In this document: positions 17,711-28,082 of the stretch, one piece after another
Numbering within the stretch: position 1 is the stretch's first letter
Layout of the letters: every line of letters begins with the position of its first letter
NCBI GenBank assembly: GCA_902706205.1
Contig: CACSKA010000004.1
Coordinates: forward strand, 310,001 to 374,000
DNA: 64,000 nt
From: Chryseobacterium sp. 18061
GTDB taxonomy: Bacteria > Pseudomonadota > Gammaproteobacteria > Enterobacterales > Enterobacteriaceae
Direction: 5' to 3'
Notes under the pieces: model-generated
Told to the model about the DNA's origin: nothing
Database searches by the model: none
The model's input: only the letters and a program-made list of their open reading frames with translations
Program-made: the position numbers and the translations under genes

Positions 17711-18984
17711 AACCGATGCATTTTGCGATGGCCCTGCTTTCAGCCGCCATGTTCTTCGTGCTGGCGGGCGTCTTTATGGGCGTTCAGCTGCAACTGAATG
17801 GCACCAAACTGGTGGTTGATACCGCCGCTGACATCCGCTGGCAGTGGATTTATATCGGCACCGCAGTGGTGTTTTTCTTCCAGCTGCTGCGCCCAATGGT
17901 GCAGAAGAGCCTGAAAAACATTTCCGGACCGAAGCTGGTGCTGCCAGCGATTGATGGCTCTACCGTTAAACAAAAATTGTTCCTGATTGCGCTGCTGGTC
18001 ATTGCTGTTGCCTGGCCGTTCATGGTGTCTCGCGGCACTATCGATATCGCGACCCTGACCATGATCTACATTATTCTCGGTCTCGGTCTGAACGTCGTAG
18101 TCGGGTTGTCCGGTCTGTTAGTGCTGGGGTACGGTGGGTTCTACGCCATCGGCGCGTACACCTTTGCGCTGCTGAATCACTATTACGGCCTCGGCTTCTG
18201 GACCTGTCTGCCACTGGCAGGGCTGGTGTCAGCTGCCGCAGGTTTCCTGTTGGGCTTCCCGGTACTGCGTTTGCGCGGTGACTATCTGGCGATAGTGACT
18301 CTCGGCTTCGGTGAAATTGTGCGTATTCTGCTGCTGAATAACACCGAAATCACCGGTGGTCCGAACGGTATCAGCCAGATCCCGAAACCGACGCTGTTTG
18401 GCCTGGAATTTAGCCGTACCGCTCGCGAAGGCGGCTGGGATACCTTCAGCCACTTCTTTAATTTGAAGTATGACCCGAGCGATCGCGTGATTTTCCTTTA
18501 TCTGGTGGCATTGCTGCTGGTGGTCTTTACTCTGTTTGTGATCAACCGCTTGTTGCGGATGCCGTTGGGTCGCGCGTGGGAAGCGCTGCGTGAAGATGAA
18601 ATTGCCTGTCGTTCGCTGGGCCTGAACCCGACGCGTATCAAGCTGACGGCGTTTACTATCAGTGCCGCGTTTGCGGGGTTTGCCGGCACGCTGTTCGCCG
18701 CCCGTCAGGGCTTTGTCAGCCCGGAATCCTTCACCTTCGCCGAATCGGCATTCGTGCTGGCGATTGTGGTGCTGGGCGGAATGGGCTCGCAGTTTGCCGT
18801 GATCCTCGCCGCAGTGCTGCTGGTGGTATCGCGCGAACTGATGCGTGATTTCAACGAATACAGCATGTTAATGCTGGGTGGTTTGATGGTTCTGATGATG
18901 ATCTGGCGTCCACAAGGCTTGCTGCCGATGACCCGTCCACAGCTGAAACTGAAAAGCGGACAGACCAAAGGAGAGCAGGCATGA
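17707..18984 (+). CDS. livM: Branched-chain amino-acid ABC transporter permease LivM
   Basis: Second permease of the importer. The 425 residues equal E. coli LivM. A distinct N-terminal extension with two or three hydrophobic segments precedes the BPD_transp_2 core, where [19 protein letters not shown] and the coupling region [20 protein letters not shown] are clear. The start overlaps the livH stop by four bases, and the end overlaps the livG start by four bases in the same way. Confidence 0.98.
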   Translation: MKPMHFAMALLSAAMFFVLAGVFMGVQLQLNGTKLVVDTAADIRWQWIYIGTAVVFFFQLLRPMVQKSLKNISGPKLVLPAIDGSTVKQKLFLIALLVIAVAWPFMVSRGTIDIATLTMIYIILGLGLNVVVGLSGLLVLGYGGFYAIGAYTFALLNHYYGLGFWTCLPLAGLVSAAAGFLLGFPVLRLRGDYLAIVTLGFGEIVRILLLNNTEITGGPNGISQIPKPTLFGLEFSRTAREGGWDTFSHFFNLKYDPSDRVIFLYLVALLLVVFTLFVINRLLRMPLGRAWEALREDEIACRSLGLNPTRIKLTAFTISAAFAGFAGTLFAARQGFVSPESFTFAESAFVLAIVVLGGMGSQFAVILAAVLLVVSRELMRDFNEYSMLMLGGLMVLMMIWRPQGLLPMTRPQLKLKSGQTKGEQA

Positions 18985-19748
18985 GTCAGCCATTATTATC
19001 CGTTAACGGCCTGATGATGCGTTTTGGCGGCCTGCTGGCGGTCAATAACGTCAATCTGGAACTGCACCCGCAGGAAATCGTCTCGCTGATTGGCCCAAAC
19101 GGTGCCGGGAAAACCACTGTTTTCAACTGCCTGACCGGTTTCTATAAGCCGACGGGCGGCAGCATCATGCTGGGAGACAAGCATCTTGAAGGCCTGCCGG
19201 GCCAGAAAATTGCGCAGATGGGCGTGGTGCGTACTTTCCAGCACGTGCGTCTGTTCCGCGAAATGACGGTGATTGAAAATCTGCTGGTGGCGCAACATAA
19301 GCAGCTGAAAACCGGTGTGTTTTCCGGGCTGCTGAAAACGCCGTCGTTCCGCAAAGCGCAGAGCGAGGCGCTGGACCGTGCCGCGACGTGGCTCGATCGT
19401 ATCGGCCTGCTGGCACACGCGAACCGTCAGGCGAGCAACCTGGCCTACGGCGATCAGCGCCGTCTGGAAATTGCGCGCTGTATGGTGACGCAGCCGGAAA
19501 TCCTGATGCTTGATGAACCGGCAGCAGGGCTGAACCCGAGAGAAACCAAAGAGCTGGATGAGTTGATTGCCGAACTGCGCAGCCATCACAACACCTCCAT
19601 TTTGCTGATTGAGCACGACATGAAGCTGGTGATGGGTATTTCCGATCGTATTTACGTCGTGAATCAGGGAACGCCGTTGGCTAACGGCACGCCGGAAGAG
19701 ATCCGCAATAATCCTGACGTTATTCGCGCCTATTTGGGTGAGGCATAA
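18981..19748 (+). CDS. livG: Branched-chain amino-acid ABC transporter ATP-binding protein LivG
   Basis: One of the two ATPases of the importer. The 255 residues match E. coli LivG. Walker [10 protein letters not shown], the Q-loop in [11 protein letters not shown], a variant signature NLAYGDQRR in place of LSGGQ (normal for LivG), Walker [12 protein letters not shown] and the switch histidine in IEHDMKLV are visible. It dimerises with LivF under the LivHM permeases. It begins in the livM stop (ATGA overlap). Confidence 0.98.
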   Translation: MSQPLLSVNGLMMRFGGLLAVNNVNLELHPQEIVSLIGPNGAGKTTVFNCLTGFYKPTGGSIMLGDKHLEGLPGQKIAQMGVVRTFQHVRLFREMTVIENLLVAQHKQLKTGVFSGLLKTPSFRKAQSEALDRAATWLDRIGLLAHANRQASNLAYGDQRRLEIARCMVTQPEILMLDEPAAGLNPRETKELDELIAELRSHHNTSILLIEHDMKLVMGISDRIYVVNQGTPLANGTPEEIRNNPDVIRAYLGEA

Positions 19749-19749
19749 G

Positions 19750-20463
19750 ATGGAAAAAGTCATGTTGTCCTTTGACAAAGTCAGCGCCCATTACGGCAAA
19801 ATTCAGGCCCTGCACGAGGTCAGCCTGCATATCAATCAGGGTGAAATCGTGACGCTGATTGGCGCGAACGGCGCGGGTAAAACTACGCTGCTCGGCACGC
19901 TGTGCGGTGACCCACGCGCTTCCAGCGGGCGTGTGACCTTTGATGGCAAAGATATTACCGACTGGCAGACCGCGAAAATCATGCGTGAAGCGGTGGCGAT
20001 TGTGCCGGAAGGGCGTCGCGTGTTTTCCCGCATGACCGTGGATGAGAACCTGGCGATGGGCGGCTTTTTTGCCGACCGCAGCGAGTATCAGACGCGCATT
20101 AAGTGGGTATACGAACTGTTCCCGCGCCTATGGGAGCGTCGTGTTCAACGTGCAGGCACCATGTCCGGTGGAGAGCAACAGATGCTGGCGATAGGCCGCG
20201 CGCTGATGAGCCAGCCGCGTCTGCTACTGCTCGACGAGCCGTCGTTGGGTCTGGCGCCGATCATCATCCAGCAAATTTTCGACACCATTGAGCAACTGCG
20301 CAAAGAGGGAATGACCATCTTCCTCGTCGAGCAGAACGCCAACCAGGCGCTGAAACTCGCTGACCGTGGCTACGTGCTGGAAAACGGTCACGTGGTGCTG
20401 GAAGACACCGGTGATGCGCTGTTGGCCAACGAAGCGGTGCGGAGTGCGTATTTAGGTGGTTGA
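19750..20463 (+). CDS. livF: Branched-chain amino-acid ABC transporter ATP-binding protein LivF
   Basis: Second ATPase of the importer. The family start MEKVMLSFDKVSAHYGK puts the ATG at 19750, one base after livG, giving 237 residues as in E. coli; the frame extends back to 19738 inside livG. Walker A GANGAGKTT, signature TMSGGEQQM, Walker B LLLLDEPSLGL and FLVEQNANQAL are present. It is the last gene of livK-livHMGF and is followed by a palindromic repeat. Confidence 0.98.
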   Translation: MEKVMLSFDKVSAHYGKIQALHEVSLHINQGEIVTLIGANGAGKTTLLGTLCGDPRASSGRVTFDGKDITDWQTAKIMREAVAIVPEGRRVFSRMTVDENLAMGGFFADRSEYQTRIKWVYELFPRLWERRVQRAGTMSGGEQQMLAIGRALMSQPRLLLLDEPSLGLAPIIIQQIFDTIEQLRKEGMTIFLVEQNANQALKLADRGYVLENGHVVLEDTGDALLANEAVRSAYLGG

Positions 20464-20470
20464 GTAAAAA

Positions 20471-20512
20471 CCCTCACCCTCACCTTCTCCCATGGGAGGG
20501 GGCGGGGTGAGG
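20471..20512. repeat. Single copy of the CTCTCCC-type palindromic repeat after livF
   Basis: CCCTCACCCTCACCTTCTCC meets GGGAGGGGGCGGGGTGAGG around a central CATG, so the two halves are complementary. It has the same end motifs as the three expanded arrays and sits between livF and the ugp promoter. Confidence 0.85.
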
Positions 20513-20571
20513 CATCAGGTCGTCCAAACCCGTCCCCATGTTCACCGTTCCATCATCTCTCTGAAGCCTGG

Positions 20572-20615
20572 CTGTCACCGCTTCGTCATCTTTCGTCTCT
20601 ATTTCTGTCATACGC
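20572..20615 (+). promoter_or_regulatory. PhoB box array upstream of ugpB
   Basis: Four consecutive 11-base units follow one another: CTGTCACCGCT, TCGTCATCTTT, CGTCTCTATTT, CTGTCATACGC. Each carries all or part of the CTGTCAT half-site, with 11-base spacing, which is how PhoB dimers bind in tandem. A further GCATGTCATG follows. In E. coli ugpB is a pho-regulon gene induced by phosphate starvation, so this fits. It ends about 70 bases before the ugpB start. Confidence 0.82.
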
Positions 20616-20685
20616 GCATGTCATGTTGTGTTGCGAACAAAAACGCGTGATTACGCGCATCCGGCACAACAAGAGAGATAACCGA

Positions 20686-22002
20686 ATGACATCGTTACGA
20701 CACACAGCTTTAGCTCTGACGCTGGGACTGACCTTTGTCTCCCAGGCCATGGCGGTCACTACCGTTCCGTTCTGGCATTCCATGGAAGGGGAGTTGGGCA
20801 AAGAAGTTGATTCCCTCGCCCAGCGTTTTAACGACGCCCATCCTGATTACAAAATTGTGCCGGTTTATAAAGGCAACTACGAACAGAGCCTGGCGGCCGG
20901 GATTGCGGCCTTCCGCACCGGTAACGCTCCGGCTATTTTGCAGGTTTATGAAGTCGGCACCGCGACCATGATGGCGTCGAAAGCCATCAAACCCGTGTAC
21001 GAAGTGTTCAGCGATGCGGGCATTGCGTTCGACGAGTCGCAGTTCGTGCCGACGGTATCGGGCTACTACACCGATTCCAAAACTGGCCACCTGCTAAGCC
21101 AGCCGTTTAACAGCTCAACGCCGGTGCTGTATTACAACAAAGACGCTTTCAAAAAGGCCGGATTAAATCCGGACCAGCCTCCGAAAACCTGGCAGGACCT
21201 GGCGGACTACACCGCGAAGCTGAAAGCGGCAGGCATTAAGTGCGGCTATGCCAGCGGCTGGCAGGGTTGGATCCAGCTGGAAAACTTCAGCGCCTGGAAC
21301 GGCCTGCCATTTGCGAACAAAAACAACGGCTTTGACGGCACCGACGCGGTACTGGATTTCAACCAGCCGGAGCAAGTGAAGCACATTGCGATGCTGGAAG
21401 CGCTGAACAAGAAGGGCGATTTCAGCTACTTCGGGCGCAAAGATGAGTCCACCGAGAAGTTCTACAGCGGCGACTGCGCCATTACCACCGCGTCTTCTGG
21501 GTCGTTGGCGGACATCCGTCAGTACGCCAAGTTTAACTACGGCGTGGGCATGATGCCGTACGACGCTGACGCCAAGGGCGCCCCGCAGAACGCCATTATC
21601 GGCGGGGCCAGTTTGTGGGTGATGCAAGGCAAAGACAAAGAGACCTACAAAGGCGTGGCGGAGTTCCTCGACTTCCTGACCAAACCGGAAATCGCTGCCG
21701 AATGGCACCAGAAAACCGGCTATCTGCCGATCACCAAGGCAGCATATGACCTGACCCGTCAGCAGGGTTTCTACGATAAGAACCCGGGGGCAGACATCGC
21801 CACGCGTCAGATGATGAACAAACCGCCTCTGCCATTCACCAAAGGTCTGCGTCTGGGCAATATGCCGCAGATTCGCACTATTGTGGATGAAGAGCTGGAA
21901 TCGGTATGGACCGGCAAGAAAACCCCGCAGCAGGCGCTGGATGCCGCCGTCGAGCGTGGGAATCAGCTGCTGCGTCGCTTTGAGAAATCAACGAAATCGT
22001 AA
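20686..22002 (+). CDS. ugpB: sn-Glycerol-3-phosphate-binding periplasmic protein UgpB
   Basis: Periplasmic receptor for glycerol-3-phosphate and glycerophosphodiesters, feeding UgpAEC. The start at 20686 gives 438 residues as in E. coli; the frame is open to 20623 across the leader, but the signal peptide ([20 protein letters not shown], cleavage after AMA) and the AAGAGAGATA ribosome-binding site decide it. The mature protein begins [17 protein letters not shown]. The extracellular solute-binding family 1 fold is evident from [20 protein letters not shown] and the C-terminal [11 protein letters not shown]. PhoB boxes lie upstream. A 210-bp repeat array separates it from ugpA. Confidence 0.97.
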   Translation: MTSLRHTALALTLGLTFVSQAMAVTTVPFWHSMEGELGKEVDSLAQRFNDAHPDYKIVPVYKGNYEQSLAAGIAAFRTGNAPAILQVYEVGTATMMASKAIKPVYEVFSDAGIAFDESQFVPTVSGYYTDSKTGHLLSQPFNSSTPVLYYNKDAFKKAGLNPDQPPKTWQDLADYTAKLKAAGIKCGYASGWQGWIQLENFSAWNGLPFANKNNGFDGTDAVLDFNQPEQVKHIAMLEALNKKGDFSYFGRKDESTEKFYSGDCAITTASSGSLADIRQYAKFNYGVGMMPYDADAKGAPQNAIIGGASLWVMQGKDKETYKGVAEFLDFLTKPEIAAEWHQKTGYLPITKAAYDLTRQQGFYDKNPGADIATRQMMNKPPLPFTKGLRLGNMPQIRTIVDEELESVWTGKKTPQQALDAAVERGNQLLRRFEKSTKS

Positions 22003-22010
22003 TTGGGAAA

Positions 22011-22219
22011 CCCCTCACCCTCACCCTCTCCCCCCAAGGGAGAGGGGACAGCCCGGTGCTGTATGTTCCCTTGTGGCATAGGCAAAGGGCGCTGTCTTTT
22101 CTCCCTCGCCCTCCAGGGGAGAGGGGACAGCCCGGTGCTGTATGTTCCCTTGTGGCATAGGCAAAGGGCGCTGTCTTTTCTCCCTCGCCCCTTTGGGGAG
22201 AGGGCTGGGGTGAGGGGGG
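22011..22219. repeat. Palindromic repeat array inside the ugp operon, 79-bp period
   Basis: The gap between ugpB and ugpA opens with CCCCTCACCCTCACCCTCTC and closes with GGGAGAGGGCTGGGGTGAGG, the same family ends as the other arrays. Inside, a unit beginning AGAGGGGACAGCCCGGTGCT occurs at 22041 and again at 22120. The two copies are identical over about 70 bases, including a stretch that itself folds (GGCATAGGC). The hairpins would lie in the ugp mRNA just after the receptor gene, where they could protect ugpB mRNA or reduce read-through into ugpA. Confidence 0.93.
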
Positions 22220-22244
22220 TCAGGAAATAACATTGAGCATAATT

Positions 22245-23132
22245 ATGTCATCATCTCGTCCGGTATTTCGCTCGCGCTGGCTGCCCTATGCGCTGGTCGC
22301 GCCGCAGCTCGTCATTACTGTCATTTTCTTTATCTGGCCTGCGGGAGAAGCGCTGTGGTATTCGCTGCAGAACGTCGATCCATTCGGGCTCTCCAGTGAA
22401 TTTGTCGGCTTCGATAATTTCATCGCTTTGTTCCACGACAGCTACTATCTCGATGCATTCTGGACCACCATGAAATTCAGCGGCATGGTCACCATCAGCG
22501 GTCTGCTGGTGTCGCTGTTCTTCGCCGCGCTGGTTGATTATGTGGTGCGCGGCAGCCGCATATACCAAACCCTTATGCTGCTGCCCTACGCCGTCGCCCC
22601 GGCCATCGCCGCAGTGCTGTGGATTTTCCTCTTCAACCCCGGTCGCGGTCTGATCACCCACTGGCTGGAAATGGTGGGCTATAACTGGAACCACGCGCAA
22701 AACAGCGGTCAGGCGATGTTCCTCGTGGTCTTCGCCTCGGTGTGGAAGCAAATCAGCTACAACTTCCTGTTCTTCTTTGCCGCGTTGCAATCCATTCCCC
22801 GCTCGCTGGTGGAAGCCGCCGCTATTGACGGCGCAGGCCCGGTGCGCCGCTTCTTTGCCATTGCGCTGCCGCTGATTGCCCCGGTGAGCTTCTTCCTGCT
22901 GGTGGTCAATCTGGTGTACGCCTTCTTCGACACCTTCCCGGTGATTGACGCGGCGACGGCGGGCGGCCCAGTGCAAGCCACCACCACGCTTATCTACAAA
23001 ATTTACCGCGAAGGCTATGCCGGGCTGGATTTGTCTGCATCGGCGGCGCAGTCGGTAGTGCTAATGGGGCTGGTGATTGTGTTAACGGTGGTTCAGTTCC
23101 GCTACGTGGAAAGTAAGGTGCGCTATCAATGA
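22245..23132 (+). CDS. ugpA: sn-Glycerol-3-phosphate ABC transporter permease UgpA
   Basis: Inner-membrane permease pairing with UgpE. The start at 22245 ([20 protein letters not shown]) gives 295 residues as in E. coli. A TTG four codons earlier (22233) is actually better spaced from AGGA at 22222-22225, so the true start could be there. About six membrane segments and the coupling loop [20 protein letters not shown] are visible. It sits after the repeat array rather than directly after ugpB, and its stop overlaps the ugpE start (ATGA). Confidence 0.96.
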   Translation: MSSSRPVFRSRWLPYALVAPQLVITVIFFIWPAGEALWYSLQNVDPFGLSSEFVGFDNFIALFHDSYYLDAFWTTMKFSGMVTISGLLVSLFFAALVDYVVRGSRIYQTLMLLPYAVAPAIAAVLWIFLFNPGRGLITHWLEMVGYNWNHAQNSGQAMFLVVFASVWKQISYNFLFFFAALQSIPRSLVEAAAIDGAGPVRRFFAIALPLIAPVSFFLLVVNLVYAFFDTFPVIDAATAGGPVQATTTLIYKIYREGYAGLDLSASAAQSVVLMGLVIVLTVVQFRYVESKVRYQ

Positions 23133-23974
23133 TTGAACATCGTCGCGGGCTGACCTGTTTCAGCCATATCATGTTGATTCTGGGGATTGCAGTGATCCTG
23201 TTCCCGCTGTACGTCGCGTTTGTCGCGGCAACGCTGGATGACAAAGCCGTTTTCGCCACACCAATGACGCTTATCCCCGGCTCGCATCTACTCGAGAACA
23301 TGAAAACCATCTGGCTACAGGGCGTCGGTGCCAACAGCGCGCCGTTCTGGCTGCTGTTGCTGAACAGCTTCGTCATGGCTTTTACCATCACGGTGGGGAA
23401 AATCGCAGTGTCGATGCTTTCAGCCTTTGCCATCGTCTGGTTTCGCTTTCCGCTGCGTAACCTGTTCTTCTGGATGATTTTTATCACCCTGATGCTGCCG
23501 GTCGAAGTGCGAATTTTCCCCACGGTGGAGGTGATAGCCAACCTCAAATTGCTCGACAGCTACACCGGGCTGACGTTGCCGCTGATGGCCTCGGCGACCG
23601 CGACTTTCCTGTTCCGCCAGTTCTTTATGACGCTGCCGGATGAACTGATGGAAGCCGCCCGAATCGACGGCGCGTCGCCGATGCGTTTTTTCCGCGACAT
23701 CGTGCTGCCGCTGTCGAAAACCAACCTCGCGGCGCTGTTCGTCATCACTTTTATCTACGGCTGGAACCAGTATCTGTGGCCGTTGCTAATTATCACCGAT
23801 GCGGATCTCGGCACGGCGGTGGCCGGTATCAAAGGGATGATAGCCACCGGGGAAGGTACCACGGCGTGGAATCAGGTGATGGCGGCGATGCTGCTGACGC
23901 TGATCCCGCCCGTTATTATCGTATTAGCCATGCAGCGTGCGTTTGTCCGCGGCCTGGTCGACAGTGAGAAATAA
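23129..23974 (+). CDS. ugpE: sn-Glycerol-3-phosphate ABC transporter permease UgpE
   Basis: Second permease of the Ugp importer. The 281 residues equal E. coli UgpE. Six hydrophobic segments and the EAA coupling loop [20 protein letters not shown] are clear. It overlaps ugpA by four bases and is followed by ugpC one base after its stop codon. Confidence 0.97.
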   Translation: MIEHRRGLTCFSHIMLILGIAVILFPLYVAFVAATLDDKAVFATPMTLIPGSHLLENMKTIWLQGVGANSAPFWLLLLNSFVMAFTITVGKIAVSMLSAFAIVWFRFPLRNLFFWMIFITLMLPVEVRIFPTVEVIANLKLLDSYTGLTLPLMASATATFLFRQFFMTLPDELMEAARIDGASPMRFFRDIVLPLSKTNLAALFVITFIYGWNQYLWPLLIITDADLGTAVAGIKGMIATGEGTTAWNQVMAAMLLTLIPPVIIVLAMQRAFVRGLVDSEK

Positions 23975-23975
23975 G

Positions 23976-25049
23976 ATGGCAGGATTGAAATTACAGGCTG
24001 TAACCAAGAGCTGGGATAACGGCAAAACTCAGGTGATCCAGCCGCTGACGCTGGACGTCTCCGACGGCGAGTTTATTGTGATGGTTGGCCCGTCAGGCTG
24101 CGGAAAATCGACGCTGCTGCGCATGGTGGCCGGGCTGGAGCGTGTTTCCAGCGGGGATATCTGGATTGACCGCCAGCGCGTGACCGAACTGGCACCGAAA
24201 GAGCGCGGCATCGCGATGGTGTTCCAGAACTACGCCCTGTATCCGCACATGAGCGTGGAAGAAAACATGGCCTGGGGCCTGAAAATTCGCGGCATGGGCA
24301 AAAGTCATATCGCTGAACGCGTGAAAGAGGCGGCGCGTATTCTGGAGCTGGATGCGTTACTCAAACGCCGTCCGCGCGAACTGTCAGGCGGCCAGCGCCA
24401 GCGCGTGGCGATGGGGCGCGCTATCGTGCGCGATCCGGCAGTGTTCCTGTTCGATGAACCGCTGTCTAATCTTGATGCCAAACTCCGCGTGCAGATGCGC
24501 CTCGAGCTGCAACAATTGCATCGCCGCCTGAACACGACGTCGCTGTACGTCACGCACGATCAGGTGGAAGCGATGACCCTCGCCCAGCGGGTGCTGGTAA
24601 TGAACAAAGGTATTGCCGAGCAAATTGGCACCCCGGTTGACGTGTATGAAAAGCCTGCCAGTCGCTTTGTGGCGAGCTTTATCGGCAGCCCGGCGATGAA
24701 CCTGCTCGACGGGCGTGTGAGCCCATCGGGCACGCATTTCGAACTCGATAGCGGTATGGCGCTGCCGTTGAACTGGCTGTATCGCGGATACGCCGGGCGC
24801 GGCATGACGCTGGGTATCCGTCCGGAACATATTGCGCTAAGCTCGCAGGCCGAAGGTGGCGTACCGCTGGTGATGGATACGCTGGAAATTTTGGGTGCAG
24901 ATAACCTCGCGCATGGCCGCTGGGGTGAGCAAAAAATGGTGGTGCGTTTAGCGCATCAGCAGCGCCCGACGGCAGGCACCACGCTGTGGCTGCATCTGCC
25001 GGAAAATCATCTGCACCTGTTTGATGGTGAAACAGGACAACGAGTATGA
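23976..25049 (+). CDS. ugpC: sn-Glycerol-3-phosphate ABC transporter ATPase UgpC
   Basis: ATPase of the Ugp importer, in the MalK-type subfamily with a C-terminal regulatory domain. The start at 23976 ([13 protein letters not shown]) gives 357 residues against 356 in E. coli; the frame extends into ugpE but has no support there. Walker [10 protein letters not shown], signature ELSGGQRQR, Walker [14 protein letters not shown] and switch H in VTHDQ are present, followed by a TOBE domain ([11 protein letters not shown], then [12 protein letters not shown]). It ends in an ATGA overlap with ugpQ. Confidence 0.97.
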   Translation: MAGLKLQAVTKSWDNGKTQVIQPLTLDVSDGEFIVMVGPSGCGKSTLLRMVAGLERVSSGDIWIDRQRVTELAPKERGIAMVFQNYALYPHMSVEENMAWGLKIRGMGKSHIAERVKEAARILELDALLKRRPRELSGGQRQRVAMGRAIVRDPAVFLFDEPLSNLDAKLRVQMRLELQQLHRRLNTTSLYVTHDQVEAMTLAQRVLVMNKGIAEQIGTPVDVYEKPASRFVASFIGSPAMNLLDGRVSPSGTHFELDSGMALPLNWLYRGYAGRGMTLGIRPEHIALSSQAEGGVPLVMDTLEILGADNLAHGRWGEQKMVVRLAHQQRPTAGTTLWLHLPENHLHLFDGETGQRV

Positions 25050-25783
25050 GCAACTGGCCTTATCCCCGCATCGTCGCCCACCGTGGCGGCGGTAAACGGG
25101 CTCCGGAAAACACCCTTGCGGCGATTGACGTGGGTGCGCGCTACGGCCACACGATGATCGAGTTTGACGCTAAGCTGTCAAAAGATGGACAGATTTTCCT
25201 GCTACATGATGACAATCTCGAACGCACCAGCAACGGTTGGGGCGTGGCGGGTGAACTTGAGTGGAACAAACTGCTGCATGTTGATGCCGGAAGCTGGTTT
25301 AGCCGTGAGTTTAAAGGTGAGCCATTGCCGCTGCTTTCGCAGGTGGCGGCGCGCTGTCGTGAGCATGGCATGATGGCCAATATCGAAATAAAACCCACCA
25401 CCGGCACTGGGCCGCTGACCGGTAAAATGGTCGCCCTGGCGGCACGTGAACTGTGGGCCGGCACGACGTTGCCGCTGCTCTCATCGTTTGATATCGACGC
25501 GTTGACAGCCGCACAAGAAGCGGCACCTGAACTGCCTCGCGGACTGTTACTCGATGACTGGCGCGACGACTGGCAGGCGTTGACCACGCGACTGGACTGC
25601 GTGTCGATTCACGTTTATCACAAGTTGCTGGATGAGGCGCGGGTGAAAATGTTGAAAGCGGCGGGGCTGCACATTCTGGTGTACACAGTGAACAAACCCC
25701 AGCGGGCATCTGAGTTGCTGCGCTGGGGCGTGGATTGCATCTGCACCGATGCAATTGACGTTATCGGGCCTGACTTCCGGTAG
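25046..25783 (+). CDS. ugpQ: Cytoplasmic glycerophosphodiester phosphodiesterase UgpQ
   Basis: Hydrolyses glycerophosphodiesters brought in by UgpBAEC to glycerol-3-phosphate and an alcohol. The 245 residues fit (247 in E. coli) and there is no signal peptide, as expected for the cytoplasmic enzyme. The GDPD signature is evident: [18 protein letters not shown] with the catalytic His and Arg, the metal-binding region [14 protein letters not shown] [10 protein letters not shown], and [12 protein letters not shown]. It is the last gene of the ugp operon, converging on yhhA with only 12 bases between stops. Confidence 0.97.
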   Translation: MSNWPYPRIVAHRGGGKRAPENTLAAIDVGARYGHTMIEFDAKLSKDGQIFLLHDDNLERTSNGWGVAGELEWNKLLHVDAGSWFSREFKGEPLPLLSQVAARCREHGMMANIEIKPTTGTGPLTGKMVALAARELWAGTTLPLLSSFDIDALTAAQEAAPELPRGLLLDDWRDDWQALTTRLDCVSIHVYHKLLDEARVKMLKAAGLHILVYTVNKPQRASELLRWGVDCICTDAIDVIGPDFR

Positions 25784-25795
25784 TGCCGCTCACTG

Positions 25796-26203
25796 TTAAC
25801 GAGAAAGAGGCTGCGGGTTAGACGGTGTACTCAGCAGGTCACCGTTCTGAGTCTGCGGCAGCATGTGCTGCTGAGAACTGTTCAGCGTTCTGTCACTATT
25901 GCTGCCGCTTAACATCCCGCCGCTGGTGTTCGGCAGCACCTGCTCCCCCGGCTGGCCGTTCAGCACCCGCTGCTGATTGCTGTTCATCTGCGTTTGCAAA
26001 TGCTGCTGCTGAACCTGGTTTTGGTTCTGTAGCTGCTGATTCAACATCCCTTTCTGCTGTTGCTGCTGCGTATTCATTTCAGTCTGCATCCGCTGCTGGC
26101 TTGGGATCACATACCCGGGCTGGTTGGGGTTGTTGGTGGTGTTGAGTGGCTGTGCTAAAACGGCAAACGGCATGAGTGCCGCAAGAATGAGTAACTTTTT
26201 CAT
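25796..26203 (-). CDS. yhhA: Gln-rich DUF2756 family exported protein YhhA
   Basis: A small secreted protein of 135 residues (about 146 in E. coli). The start at 26203 is fixed by GGAGGAAAAG just before it and by the signal peptide [17 protein letters not shown]; the longer open frame to 26260 is not coding. The mature part is extremely rich in Gln and Asn, with a run [12 protein letters not shown] and little predicted fold; the middle could be helical or coiled. No enzyme motif is visible and the function is unknown. It lies between ugpQ and ggt, as in E. coli. Confidence 0.93.
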   Translation of the reverse strand: MKKLLILAALMPFAVLAQPLNTTNNPNQPGYVIPSQQRMQTEMNTQQQQQKGMLNQQLQNQNQVQQQHLQTQMNSNQQRVLNGQPGEQVLPNTSGGMLSGSNSDRTLNSSQQHMLPQTQNGDLLSTPSNPQPLSR

Positions 26204-26326
26204 CTTTTCCTCCTCCCCGTCAGGGGCTTCTTTAAGTGTACCTCCAATTGTCCATAACAATGATTTTTTAGGATTTCTGCACCAGGATTAAGCGGGAACA
26301 CAACACCCATCACCTGGAGAATAACA

Positions 26327-28078
26327 ATGACAGAAACGCATTTTTGGCGCGGGGCGGCGATTGCTGCTCTGCTGGCAGGAGGGACGTTCAGTGTGGCAGC
26401 TACCGAGCCGTCGCCCGCTGCACCGCCGGTGTCTTACGGCGTGGAAGAGGACGTTTTCCACCCGGTAACGGCCCAGAAGGGTATGGTCGCATCGGTGGAT
26501 GAAACGGCGACGAAAGTCGGCGTGGAGATACTTAAACAGGGCGGGAATGCGGTGGATGCCGCAGTAGCCGTGGGTTACGCGCTGGCCGTCACGCACCCGC
26601 AGGCGGGGAACCTCGGCGGCGGTGGCTTTATGCTGCTGCGCACTAAAGACGGCAAAACCACATCGATCGACTTCCGTGAAATGGCCCCCGCGCAGGCCAC
26701 GCGCGATATGTTCCTCGACGATCAGGGCAATCCCGACAGCAAGAAATCGCTGACTTCACACCTGGCGTCCGGTACGCCAGGCACCGTGGCCGGATTCTCG
26801 CTGGCGTTGAAAGAGTACGGCACCCTGCCGCTCAACAAAGTAGTGCGTCCGGCCATCAAACTCGCGAAAGAGGGCTTTATCGTTAACGATGCGCTGGCGG
26901 GCGACCTGAAAACCTACGGGCCTGAAGTCATTCCTCAACACGAAAACAGTAAAGCCATTTTCTGGAAAAACGGCGAGCCGCTGAAAAAAGGCGACAAGCT
27001 GGTGCAGAGCAATCTGGCGAAAAGCCTGGAGATGATTGCTGAGAATGGGCCGGACGCGTTTTATAAAGGTGCAATTGCCGATCAGATTGCCAATGAAATG
27101 AAAAAGAACGGCGGGCTGATAACCAAAGAGGACCTGGCGAATTACAAAGCGGTGGAGCGCGAGCCTATCAGCGGCGACTACCGTGGTTATCAGGTGTTCT
27201 CGATGCCGCCGCCGTCTTCCGGGGGCATTCATATCGTTGAAATCCTGAATATCCTCGAAAACTTCGATATGCATAAATACGGTTTTGGCAGTGCCGACGC
27301 GATGCAAATCATGGCGGAAGCTGAGAAGCATGCCTATGCCGATCGCTCGGAATACCTCGGTGACCCGGATTTTGTCAAAGTCCCGTGGCAGGCGTTGACA
27401 AGCAAGGCTTACGCCAAATCCATTGCTGACGAAATCGACATCAATAAAGCTAAACCGTCGAGTCAGATCCGTCCGGGGAAACTCGCGCCGTATGAAAGTA
27501 AACAGACCACGCATTTCTCGGTGGTGGACAAAGACGGCAATGCGGTGGCGGTGACATATACCCTGAATACCGAGTTCGGTACCGGCATTGTGGCAGGGAA
27601 TAGCGGCATCCTGATGAACAACCAGATGGACGACTTCTCTGCCAAACCGGGCGTGCCGAACGTGTACGGCCTGGTCGGCGGGGATGCGAACGCGGTTGGG
27701 CCGCATAAGCGTCCGTTGTCGTCGATGTCGCCAACGATAGTGGTGAAAGACGGTAAAACCTGGCTGGTAACCGGTAGCCCGGGCGGTAGCCGGATTATCA
27801 CCACTGTGCTGCAAATGGTGGTGAATACCATCGACTTTGGGATGAATATCGCCGAAGCGACCAACGCGCCGCGTTTCCATCACCAATGGCTGCCGGATGA
27901 GCTGCGGGTTGAGAAGGGCTTTAGCCCGGATACGCTGAAGCTGCTGACGGATAAAGGTCAGAAGGTGGCGGTGAAAGAAGCGATGGGCAGCACGCAGAGC
28001 ATCATGGTCGGCCCGGACGGTACGCTGTATGGCGCATCGGATCCGCGCTCGGTGGATGATTTAACGGCGGGGTACTGA
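26327..28078 (+). CDS. ggt: Gamma-glutamyltranspeptidase (Ggt)
   Basis: Periplasmic enzyme that cleaves the gamma-glutamyl bond of glutathione and related peptides, transferring glutamate to water or an amino acid. The 583 residues fit (580 in E. coli). An N-terminal signal peptide (cleavage near SVAA) is followed by the large subunit, with HPQAGNLGGGGFMLL. The self-processing nucleophile is Thr394, the first Thr in KQTTHFSVVDKDG, which becomes the small-subunit N-terminus; downstream are MNNQMDDFS and the GSPGGSRI oxyanion region. It is monocistronic and followed by a palindromic repeat array. Confidence 0.98.
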   Translation: MTETHFWRGAAIAALLAGGTFSVAATEPSPAAPPVSYGVEEDVFHPVTAQKGMVASVDETATKVGVEILKQGGNAVDAAVAVGYALAVTHPQAGNLGGGGFMLLRTKDGKTTSIDFREMAPAQATRDMFLDDQGNPDSKKSLTSHLASGTPGTVAGFSLALKEYGTLPLNKVVRPAIKLAKEGFIVNDALAGDLKTYGPEVIPQHENSKAIFWKNGEPLKKGDKLVQSNLAKSLEMIAENGPDAFYKGAIADQIANEMKKNGGLITKEDLANYKAVEREPISGDYRGYQVFSMPPPSSGGIHIVEILNILENFDMHKYGFGSADAMQIMAEAEKHAYADRSEYLGDPDFVKVPWQALTSKAYAKSIADEIDINKAKPSSQIRPGKLAPYESKQTTHFSVVDKDGNAVAVTYTLNTEFGTGIVAGNSGILMNNQMDDFSAKPGVPNVYGLVGGDANAVGPHKRPLSSMSPTIVVKDGKTWLVTGSPGGSRIITTVLQMVVNTIDFGMNIAEATNAPRFHHQWLPDELRVEKGFSPDTLKLLTDKGQKVAVKEAMGSTQSIMVGPDGTLYGASDPRSVDDLTAGY

Positions 28079-28082
28079 TTTT

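Noticed and set aside
22003..22233. Reading frames of about 70 codons through the ugpB-ugpA gap
   Set aside because: They are artefacts of the 79-bp repeat and the palindrome ends.
26756..27886. 376-codon frame opposite ggt
   Set aside because: Shadow of ggt; no start signal and no domain motif.
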